Below are positions 6,730 through 10,984 of a stretch of DNA of 10,984 nt, piece after piece. Numbering within the stretch: the stretch's first letter is position 1; each line of letters opens with the position of its first letter. The stretch comes from Paracoccaceae bacterium. GTDB taxonomy: Bacteria > Pseudomonadota > Alphaproteobacteria > Rhodobacterales > Rhodobacteraceae. The stretch is from NCBI GenBank assembly GCA_030625695.1, contig DAOUQK010000091.1, forward strand, positions 1 through 10,984, written 5' to 3'. The notes under the pieces are model-generated. The model was given only the letters and a program-made list of their open reading frames with translations. It was not told the origin of the DNA and made no database searches. The position numbers and the translations under genes are program-made.

Positions 6730-6886
6730 GGTCTTGCGCTTGTGCCTCCTTGGCATGGGACGCAATTTCGGCAGCGGCGATCAGCGTGGTGTCTTGCAGC
6801 TGCTCAGCCAGCGCCCCAAGGTCGTTTGCAAGAGCAAACGATTTGAGATCCGCCAGAACGTCCAGTATCCAGTCGTTATGTAGCAT
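6668..6886 (-). CDS. Small conserved-looking protein overlapping luxR start
   Basis: This 72-residue reading frame begins MLHNDWILDVLADLKSFA and is preceded at 6 bases by a good ribosome binding site (AGGGGAG on the minus strand). Residues 1 to about 45 are a well-balanced amphipathic-helix-rich sequence (LADLKSFALANDLGALAEQL, then TTLIAAAEIA) unlike a random frame. The last part, which overlaps luxR, is low-quality (SGSDTGGIGRHRHA). I recall similar short proteins ahead of luxR genes in Rhodobacteraceae, but cannot check this here. No domain or function is recognised. It is the first gene after the putative CtrA site and overlaps luxR by 62 bp, so it may couple or tune LuxR translation, or act as a small protein in its own right. 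Confidence 0.68.
   Translation of the reverse strand: MLHNDWILDVLADLKSFALANDLGALAEQLQDTTLIAAAEIASHAKEAQAQDHASQRQSGSDTGGIGRHRHA
6745..6750 (-). promoter_or_regulatory. Shine-Dalgarno AGGAGG for luxR, inside the small upstream gene
   Basis: A perfect AGGAGG on the minus strand stands 15 bases before the ATG at 6729, longer than the usual 5-9 bases. It lies within the coding sequence of the small gene, so ribosomes translating that gene pass over it. No alternative start codon occurs at a better spacing. It supports the short luxR start but leaves some doubt about efficiency. Confidence 0.45.
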
Positions 6887-6901
6887 CAGAATCTCCCCTA
6901 A

Positions 6902-6920
6902 ATGGTTAATGAAACGTTAA
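6902..6920 (-). promoter_or_regulatory. Full CtrA-type binding site (TTAA-N7-TTAACCAT)
   Basis: The minus strand reads TTAA-CGTTTCA-TTAACCAT, an exact match to the CtrA consensus TTAA-N7-TTAAC, extended by the CCAT found in strong sites. It ends 15 bases before the small gene's start codon. At that distance CtrA would either block a promoter further upstream or drive a transcript starting near or inside the small gene. CtrA is the cell-cycle/motility response regulator of alphaproteobacteria. Binding is inferred from the motif only. Confidence 0.6.
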
Positions 6921-6921
6921 C

Positions 6922-7130
6922 ACAACTATAGCATGTGGCGATTTGTTAGGGAATTCACTTGTTTCTACCCCCCAGAAAGCGTGAGGGCGTATTTGTTAAG
7001 CATTTGTTTTCTAAGAATTTGAGGTTTGGAAATGAAGTTGGCTGCGGATCAGCAGGTGATTCGCAGGTGGAATGGTTGGGAATGAATCATGTTCAGGAGA
7101 GGTTCGGTAACTTACCGGGAATGCAGGTAA
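6922..7130. other. AT-richer non-coding region upstream of the luxR unit
   Basis: No convincing gene is present. The stretch is visibly richer in A and T than its surroundings and contains three ATTTGTT direct repeats (6941-6947, 6991-6997, 7002-7008; the last two start 11 bases apart, one helical turn), the tra-box-like repeat at 7042-7055, and the palindrome CGGTAA-C-TTACCG (7105-7117) followed by another GGTAA (7126-7130). It presumably holds the promoter of the small gene/luxR transcript and the end of the ccr transcript. Confidence 0.5.
7042..7055. promoter_or_regulatory. tra-box-like inverted repeat, possible LuxR operator
   Basis: CTGC-GGATCA-GCAG has CTGC/GCAG arms around a GATC centre. 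Its core TGC-N-GATC-N-GCA matches the core of the TraR box (TGC-A-GATC-T-GCA) except at the two N positions. It lies about 155 bases upstream of the small gene and luxR, where an autoregulatory LuxR site could sit. Short palindromes of this size also occur by chance, so the call is tentative. Confidence 0.3.
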
Positions 7131-7153
7131 GGTGGGTTGAAAACCCACCCTAC
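7131..7153 (-). repeat. REP-like GTAG hairpin, copy 4, at the end of ccr
   Basis: On the minus strand this 23-nt unit starts GTAGGGTGGGT and ends ACCCACC, pairing as an 8-bp stem around a TTC loop. It begins 2 bases after the ccr stop codon. Compared with copy 2 it differs at only two positions, 11 (T for G) and 17 (A for C), which pair with each other, so the stem is preserved. It probably marks or protects the 3' end of the ccr mRNA. Confidence 0.7.
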
Positions 7154-7155
7154 AG

Positions 7156-8436
7156 TTAATTTCCGGCGTCCAGCACTTCTTCCAGAGTACGCAGACCGGT
7201 GCGGGGCGATTGCACCAGAACCGACATATTGCCCGGTTTATGTTCGTTACGCAGCATTTTGACATGCGCCAAGGGCAGGTCGTTCCACGAAAACACTTCG
7301 GACATACAGGGATCAAGACGGCGTTCCAGCATCAACTTGTTGGCGGCACTGGCCTGCTTGAGGTGGGCGAAATGGCTGCCCTGCAGGCGTTTCTGGTGCA
7401 TCCACATGTAGCGCACGTCAAACGTCAGGTTGAACCCGGACGTGCCCGCACAGATCACCACCATACCGCCCTTTTTGCACACAAAGGTCGATACCGGGAA
7501 TGTCGCCTCGCCCGGATGTTCGAACACCATGTCAACGTTGACGCCCTTGCCGGTGATGTCCCAGATCGCCTTGCCGAATTTACGCGCCTCTTTGAACCAG
7601 GTGCCATATTCTTCGGTGTTGACGGTGGGCATCTGCCCCCAGCAGTTAAAGTCCTTGCGGTTGATGACGCCTTTGGCCCCCAGATCAAGCACAAAGTCCC
7701 GTTTGCTTTCATCGCTGATCACGCCGATGGCGTTGGCCCCTGCCGTATTGATCAGCTGAATTGCGTAAGAACCGAGGCCGCCGGAAGCGCCCCAGACCAA
7801 CACGTTCTGGCCCGGCTTCAGGTCGTGCGGTTCGTGCCCGAACAACATGCGGTAAGCGGTGGCGAGGGTCAGCGTGTAACACGCCGATTCTTCCCAGGTC
7901 AGATGGCGCGGGCGCGGCATAAGCTGCTGCGATTGCACCCGGGTGAATTGAGAAAACGAGCCGTCCGGCGTCTCATAACCCCAAATCCGTTGGCTGGGCG
8001 AAAACATCGGGTCGCCGCCGTTGCATTCTTCGTCGTCGCCGTCGTCCTGATTGCAATGCACCACAACTTCGTCGCCAATTTTCCAGCGCTTGACCTTGTC
8101 ACCCACCGCCCAGACGATGCCTGACGCATCCGATCCTGCAATGTGATACGGTTGTTTATGACCGTCAAACGGGCTGATTGGCTGGCCAAGTGCGGCCCAG
8201 ACGCCGTTGTAATTGATCCCTGCGGCCATCACCAGGATCAACACATCGTGGCTGTCCAGAGCCGGCACATCGACCACTTCCTTAAGCATCGCCTTATCCG
8301 GTTCGCCGTGGCGTTCGCGCCGGATTGCCCATGCGTACATCTGTTTGGGCACATACCCCATGGGTGGGATTTCCCCGACCTCGTAAAGGTCTTTTTCAGG
8401 CGCGTCGTAGGGTGCTATATCAGTGTCCAAAGCCAT
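7156..8436 (-). CDS. ccrA: Crotonyl-CoA carboxylase/reductase
   Basis: This is the key enzyme of the ethylmalonyl-CoA pathway for acetyl-CoA assimilation. It reductively carboxylates crotonyl-CoA with NADPH and CO2 to (2S)-ethylmalonyl-CoA in the cytoplasm. The 426-residue protein is a medium-chain dehydrogenase/reductase of family-typical length with an N-terminal GroES-like domain (about 35-200) and a Rossmann domain opening VLVWGASGGLGSYAIQ (212-227). Asn77 (GINYNGVW), Glu155 (WGYETPDGSF) and His355 (QGSHFAHL) fall where the family's CO2-pocket residues are expected by my alignment from memory. Acidic QDDGDDEECNGGD (130-142) is characteristic of bacterial Ccr. An AGGAGG 5 bases before the ATG predicts strong translation. 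The upstream region holds several inverted repeats and a 13-bp motif shared with ecm. A REP-like hairpin follows the stop. Confidence 0.96.
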   Translation of the reverse strand: MALDTDIAPYDAPEKDLYEVGEIPPMGYVPKQMYAWAIRRERHGEPDKAMLKEVVDVPALDSHDVLILVMAAGINYNGVWAALGQPISPFDGHKQPYHIAGSDASGIVWAVGDKVKRWKIGDEVVVHCNQDDGDDEECNGGDPMFSPSQRIWGYETPDGSFSQFTRVQSQQLMPRPRHLTWEESACYTLTLATAYRMLFGHEPHDLKPGQNVLVWGASGGLGSYAIQLINTAGANAIGVISDESKRDFVLDLGAKGVINRKDFNCWGQMPTVNTEEYGTWFKEARKFGKAIWDITGKGVNVDMVFEHPGEATFPVSTFVCKKGGMVVICAGTSGFNLTFDVRYMWMHQKRLQGSHFAHLKQASAANKLMLERRLDPCMSEVFSWNDLPLAHVKMLRNEHKPGNMSVLVQSPRTGLRTLEEVLDAGN

Positions 8437-8451
8437 TTTGGCCTCCTGTCA

Positions 8452-8465
8452 GGCAAATGTTTGCC
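8452..8465. promoter_or_regulatory. Inverted repeat upstream of the ccr ribosome binding site
   Basis: GGCAAA-TG-TTTGCC is a perfect 6-bp inverted repeat just upstream of the ccr Shine-Dalgarno. It overlaps the 13-bp motif shared with ecm. TTTGC/GCAAA elements recall sites of ScfR/RamB-type short-chain acyl-CoA regulators (consensus TTTGCAAA repeats, from memory), making it a candidate operator. Confidence 0.4.
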
Positions 8466-8474
8466 GCAATGCAG
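8462..8474. promoter_or_regulatory. 13-bp motif shared by the ccr and ecm upstream regions (ccr copy)
   Basis: TGCCGCAATGCAG occurs here, 26 bases before the ccr start codon, and again identically at 10014-10026 upstream of ecm. It sits on the same DNA strand in both places, so it is inverted relative to ccr and direct relative to ecm. An identical 13-mer between two such short promoter regions of one pathway is unlikely by chance. Confidence 0.45.
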
Positions 8475-8504
8475 AAATTACGGCGTCGGAACCGGGATAA
8501 AAAG

Positions 8505-8524
8505 GGTTGCGCAATAATGCAACC
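8505..8524. promoter_or_regulatory. Inverted repeat in the ccr promoter region
   Basis: GGTTGC-N8-GCAACC is a perfect 6-bp inverted repeat about 70-88 bases upstream of the ccr ATG. Its minus strand contains TTGCA and TTGCGCAA, related to the TTTGC/GCAAA elements nearer the gene. It could be an operator or activator site. No confident -35/-10 pair is visible, though a TATCCC-like hexamer follows at suitable spacing. Confidence 0.35.
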
Positions 8525-8547
8525 TTGAATCGGTGAGTTTGGTAACT

Positions 8548-9960
8548 TTATGACCCAGCAGGTGCAGAAATTTGCTTTGCATCCGCAGTATCGCCGGGCG
8601 GGGCGTCCGGCATCAGATGGCGAATTGAATTGGCGTAATAGTCGACCAAATCGGCATTTTCCGGATTTACCGAATATGTCTCGCCGGTCAGGGTCAGCAC
8701 GTCACGTTCCATCAGGTTCCTCAGGCCGACTTCGGTGGCATACGCCTGATCATCCCGCGGCACATGGGTATGGGCCAGTGGCAGGTCGATAACCATCCTT
8801 GCCATGCCCTGTTCGACTTCGGCCCGCGTCATCGGGCCGTTTTGCAACATCAGCCAGCACACGGCAGGTACCGGCAGGATGGGAACGATAGCGGCAATCT
8901 GGGACATCAGTTCTTCGGCCAGCGGCATGGTCAGATCGCCCTGTTTACCAGAGCTGAATTCTTTGAGCGACATCGGGCAACCAAAGCTGACAGCGGCATA
9001 GCCAAACCGGTGATATCGCCCCGTCATGCGCAGCCAAAGTTGATGGCCCATGTTGCGGGCAACCACGCCAAGCCCGGCCTTGAAACGCCGACTTTCTTCT
9101 TTAGAGGCGTTGATCAGGATGCGGTCCTCTAACACCCGGTCATAATTCAGCGCCACGGGGACAAACACGATGTCGCGGCCTTCGGGATCAAATTCGTCGA
9201 TCAGGTATTTTAGCAAGCCCATTTTCGGGGCGGCGGGTGCGCCTGTCAGGCTTAACCCGCCTTCGGGAAACATCGCTTGGGTTACACCATTGTCTGTCGC
9301 GAGGCGCACATAGCGCGCGAGCACCTTGCGATAGAGGTCGTTGCGCGACTTGCGGCGGACAAAATACGCGCCCATCGCCTTGATCAACCGGCTAAGCGGC
9401 CAGACACGGGCCCATTCACCGACGGCATAAGACAGGGCCGAGCGTTCGGCGGCCAGGAACGTCACCAGCAGATAGTCCATATTGCTGCGGTGGTTCATGA
9501 CAAAAATCACGGCGGCGTCGGTGTCTACCTTTCGCAATTCGGCCTCGTCGAAATGACCAAGACGCACCCGGAACAGCGCCATCGAGATGAACCGCGCCAT
9601 GCGGGTGGCAAAGCCGAAATAGGCCGAGGCCGAAAAGGTCGGCACAATCTCGCGGGCATAGTGTGCGGCCTCTTCGAACACCACCTGTTCCGGCGTGTCG
9701 GTGGCGCGGGCTTGGTCGGCGACGGCCTGCGCCACTTGCGGGTCATAGATCAGGCGTTGGATCATGTCGTGACGGCGCGCCAGTTTGAACGGCTGGATTG
9801 GAACGGCGAGGTTTTTGTTGAGCCGTGCGACGGCCTTTTCCAGGCGACGCCGGAAAAACCAGCGCACCGAGGGGATCATCATCCGTTCCCATACAGCAAC
9901 CAGCGCCAGAGCAAGAACAAGTATAAGCAGCCACAGCGGCATTTCGACAATTTGTGTCAT
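8548..9960 (-). CDS. PlsB/PlsC-type glycerol-3-phosphate acyltransferase family protein
   Basis: This is a membrane-associated acyltransferase expected to esterify glycerol-3-phosphate or lysophosphatidate in phospholipid synthesis. The 470-residue protein has one N-terminal transmembrane helix (about 8-28), then a basic stretch, a helical region and an LPLAT domain (about 145-330). The latter has all four motifs: catalytic His157-x4-Asp162 in NHRSNMD, GAYFVRR (197-203), FPEGG (231-235) and FVPVALNYDRV (266-276). It is longer than typical PlsC (about 240 residues) and shorter than E. coli PlsB (about 800). I chose the ATG at 9960 (MTQIVEMPLWLL) because the helix then starts at the N-terminus as in homologues. 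An in-frame ATG at 10014 would add 18 residues beginning with a similar MTQIEKI, and neither start has a clear ribosome binding site. It lies between ccr and ecm. Confidence 0.85.
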   Translation of the reverse strand: MTQIVEMPLWLLILVLALALVAVWERMMIPSVRWFFRRRLEKAVARLNKNLAVPIQPFKLARRHDMIQRLIYDPQVAQAVADQARATDTPEQVVFEEAAHYAREIVPTFSASAYFGFATRMARFISMALFRVRLGHFDEAELRKVDTDAAVIFVMNHRSNMDYLLVTFLAAERSALSYAVGEWARVWPLSRLIKAMGAYFVRRKSRNDLYRKVLARYVRLATDNGVTQAMFPEGGLSLTGAPAAPKMGLLKYLIDEFDPEGRDIVFVPVALNYDRVLEDRILINASKEESRRFKAGLGVVARNMGHQLWLRMTGRYHRFGYAAVSFGCPMSLKEFSSGKQGDLTMPLAEELMSQIAAIVPILPVPAVCWLMLQNGPMTRAEVEQGMARMVIDLPLAHTHVPRDDQAYATEVGLRNLMERDVLTLTGETYSVNPENADLVDYYANSIRHLMPDAPPGDTADAKQISAPAGS

Positions 9961-10013
9961 TGTGCCAGCTTGGCATTTATTCCGGGGCGTCACAATCTTT
10001 TCGATTTGCGTCA

Positions 10014-10026
10014 TGCCGCAATGCAG
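10014..10026. promoter_or_regulatory. 13-bp motif shared by the ccr and ecm upstream regions (ecm copy)
   Basis: TGCCGCAATGCAG is identical to 8462-8474. It lies 78 bases before the ecm start, at the -35 position relative to a -10-like GATAAT (10043-10048), which is where an activator of ecm would bind. It also overlaps the alternative upstream start codon of the divergent acyltransferase by one base, arguing for that gene's shorter start. Confidence 0.45.
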
Positions 10027-10103
10027 CGAATTGACTTGGGGTGATAATTGCGATTAACAGCCTTGACGTGAAAGAAAATTACCCAGCCAAACGAAAGACT
10101 CTA
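10027..10103 (+). promoter_or_regulatory. Divergent promoter region of ecm
   Basis: The short gap between the acyltransferase (leftward) and ecm (rightward) must hold the ecm promoter. Visible candidates are GATAAT at 10043-10048 as a -10 element without a good -35, or TTGACT at 10031-10036 as a -35 with only a weak -10 about 17 bases on. Neither is certain. No strong Shine-Dalgarno precedes the ecm ATG; only a GAAAGA lies about 8 bases upstream. Confidence 0.35.
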
Positions 10104-10984
10104 ATGACCCAACCCCCGAAAGACCGTCATTCCAAAGTGTCCGATCGTCAAGTCGATCGTCCCTGGCTGATCCGAACCTATGCAGGACATTCCACGGCCA
10201 AAGCTTCGAATGAATTATACCGGGGCAATCTGGCCAAGGGGCAGACCGGGCTTTCGGTGGCGTTCGATTTACCGACACAGACGGGGTATGACAGCGACCA
10301 TGTGTTGGCGCGCGGAGAAGTCGGCAAGGTTGGCGTTCCGGTGGGGCATTTGGGGGATATGCGCAGCCTTTTTGCCGATATTCCGCTGGATCAGATGAAT
10401 ACGTCGATGACGATCAATGCCACGGCGCCGTGGGTTTTGGCGTTGTATATAGCCGTGGCCGAGGAACAGGGCGCGGATATTTCCCGGCTTCAGGGTACAG
10501 TTCAGAATGATCTGATCAAGGAGTATCTTAGCCGGGGGACGTATATCTGCCCGCCAAAGCCATCGTTGAAAATGATCGCGGATGTGGCGGAATATTGTTA
10601 TTCCAACGTGCCCAAATGGAACCCGATGAACGTGTGTTCCTATCATCTGCAAGAGGCTGGGGCGACGCCGGAACAGGAATTGGCATTTGCTTTGGCGACA
10701 GCGCAGGCGGTGCTGGATGAACTGCGCCCGCGGGTTCCGGCGGCGGATTTCCCGGCTTTGGTCGGGCGGATTTCGTTTTTTGTGAATGCGGGCATCCGGT
10801 TTGTCACCGAGATGTGCAAGATGCGGGCGTTTGTTGATCTGTGGGATGAGATTTGCCTGGAACGCTATGGCGTGGCAGACCCGAAACACCGGCGGTTTCG
10901 CTACGGGGTTCAGGTTAATTCTCTGGGCCTGACTGAACAACAGCCCGAGAATAACGTTTACCGCATATTGATTGAAATGCTGGC
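10104..10984 (+). CDS. ecm: Ethylmalonyl-CoA mutase (3' end beyond the window)
   Basis: This coenzyme-B12-dependent mutase converts (2R)-ethylmalonyl-CoA to (2S)-methylsuccinyl-CoA in the ethylmalonyl-CoA pathway, downstream of Ccr. The open frame runs from the ATG to the window end without a stop, giving the first 293 codons. It reads RPWLIRTYAGHSTAKASNELYRG near the start, then LSVAFDLPTQTGYDSDH, QMNTSMTINATAPW, QGTVQNDLIKEYLSRGTYICPP, MNVCSYHLQEAGATPEQELAFALATA, ISFFVNAGIRFVTEMCKMRA and GVQVNSLGLTEQQPENN. This is the substrate-binding barrel of the MeaA/Ecm branch of methylmalonyl-CoA mutases. The C-terminal B12-binding domain lies outside. The start was chosen at the only ATG close to the conserved N-terminus; the first 18 residues (PPKDRHSKVSDRQ) are not conserved-looking. 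It shares a 13-bp upstream motif with ccr. Confidence 0.95.
   Translation, partial: MTQPPKDRHSKVSDRQVDRPWLIRTYAGHSTAKASNELYRGNLAKGQTGLSVAFDLPTQTGYDSDHVLARGEVGKVGVPVGHLGDMRSLFADIPLDQMNTSMTINATAPWVLALYIAVAEEQGADISRLQGTVQNDLIKEYLSRGTYICPPKPSLKMIADVAEYCYSNVPKWNPMNVCSYHLQEAGATPEQELAFALATAQAVLDELRPRVPAADFPALVGRISFFVNAGIRFVTEMCKMRAFVDLWDEICLERYGVADPKHRRFRYGVQVNSLGLTEQQPENNVYRILIEML

Noticed and set aside
6959..7159. Plus-strand frame of 66 codons in the gap upstream of luxR
   Set aside because: It has no ribosome binding site, odd composition, and runs through the REP-like hairpin into the ccr stop.
7210..8124. Plus-strand open frame of 304 codons
   Set aside because: It lies antisense to ccr over its whole length. 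The ccr protein is conserved throughout, while this frame gives a His/Arg/Val-rich sequence with no recognisable domain; it is a codon-bias shadow.
8407..8415. GTAGGGTGC, resembling the start of the GTAG hairpin family
   Set aside because: It lies inside the ccr coding sequence and has no complementary arm, so it is not a copy of the repeat.
9961..10014. Upstream ATG extending the acyltransferase by 18 residues
   Set aside because: The extension precedes the natural N-terminal helix, has no ribosome binding site, and its start touches the 13-bp motif shared with ccr. It remains possible.
9277..10044. Plus-strand open frame of 255 codons
   Set aside because: It is antisense to the acyltransferase, whose LPLAT motifs are intact; the translated product resembles no known protein.
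10269..10940. Minus-strand open frame of 223 codons
   Set aside because: It is antisense to the strongly conserved ecm and rich in Arg, His and Gln with no family features.

Overview
The window looks like chromosomal DNA of a marine-type alphaproteobacterium of the Rhodobacteraceae (Roseobacter group). The basis is the ethylmalonyl-CoA pathway pair ccr and ecm, a LuxR/LuxI quorum-sensing pair with the residues typical of the families, a TSUP permease paired with a TIGR02186-type membrane protein, and moderately GC-rich coding DNA. This placement rests on recognising protein families by eye; no database search was run.

Layout. Positions 1-2764 (plus strand) hold the last permease of a nucleoside/simple-sugar-type ABC importer, a long inverted repeat, a TSUP (TauE/SafE) permease and a signal-peptide-bearing, membrane-anchored TIGR02186-like protein one base downstream. 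Positions 2765-2970 form a convergent junction with three 23-nt GTAG-tagged hairpins (REP-like). Two of them are arranged head to head.

Positions 2971-6886 (minus strand) read, in transcription order: a small unannotated-looking protein, luxR (starting inside the small gene), luxI, a RecD/Dda-like SF1 helicase and a short-chain dehydrogenase that overlaps the helicase by 4 bp. A full CtrA-type site (TTAA-N7-TTAACCAT) sits just upstream of the small gene. An exact TTAACCAT half-site lies in the luxR-luxI gap. These are the only two TTAACCAT octamers I found in the window, and they suggest cell-cycle/motility control of quorum sensing.

Positions 7131-10984 are the carbon-assimilation end: a fourth REP-like hairpin directly after ccr, ccr (crotonyl-CoA carboxylase/reductase, minus), a PlsB/PlsC-type glycerolipid acyltransferase (minus), and the divergent start of ecm (ethylmalonyl-CoA mutase, plus, cut by the window end). 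The upstream regions of ccr and ecm share an identical 13-bp motif, and ccr has two further inverted repeats, so co-regulation by one factor is plausible.

No RNA genes, insertion sequences, prophage genes or CRISPR arrays were seen. The most interesting layers are regulatory: the CtrA/quorum-sensing promoter, the overlapping small gene, the REP-like family with compensatory base changes, and the shared ccr/ecm motif.
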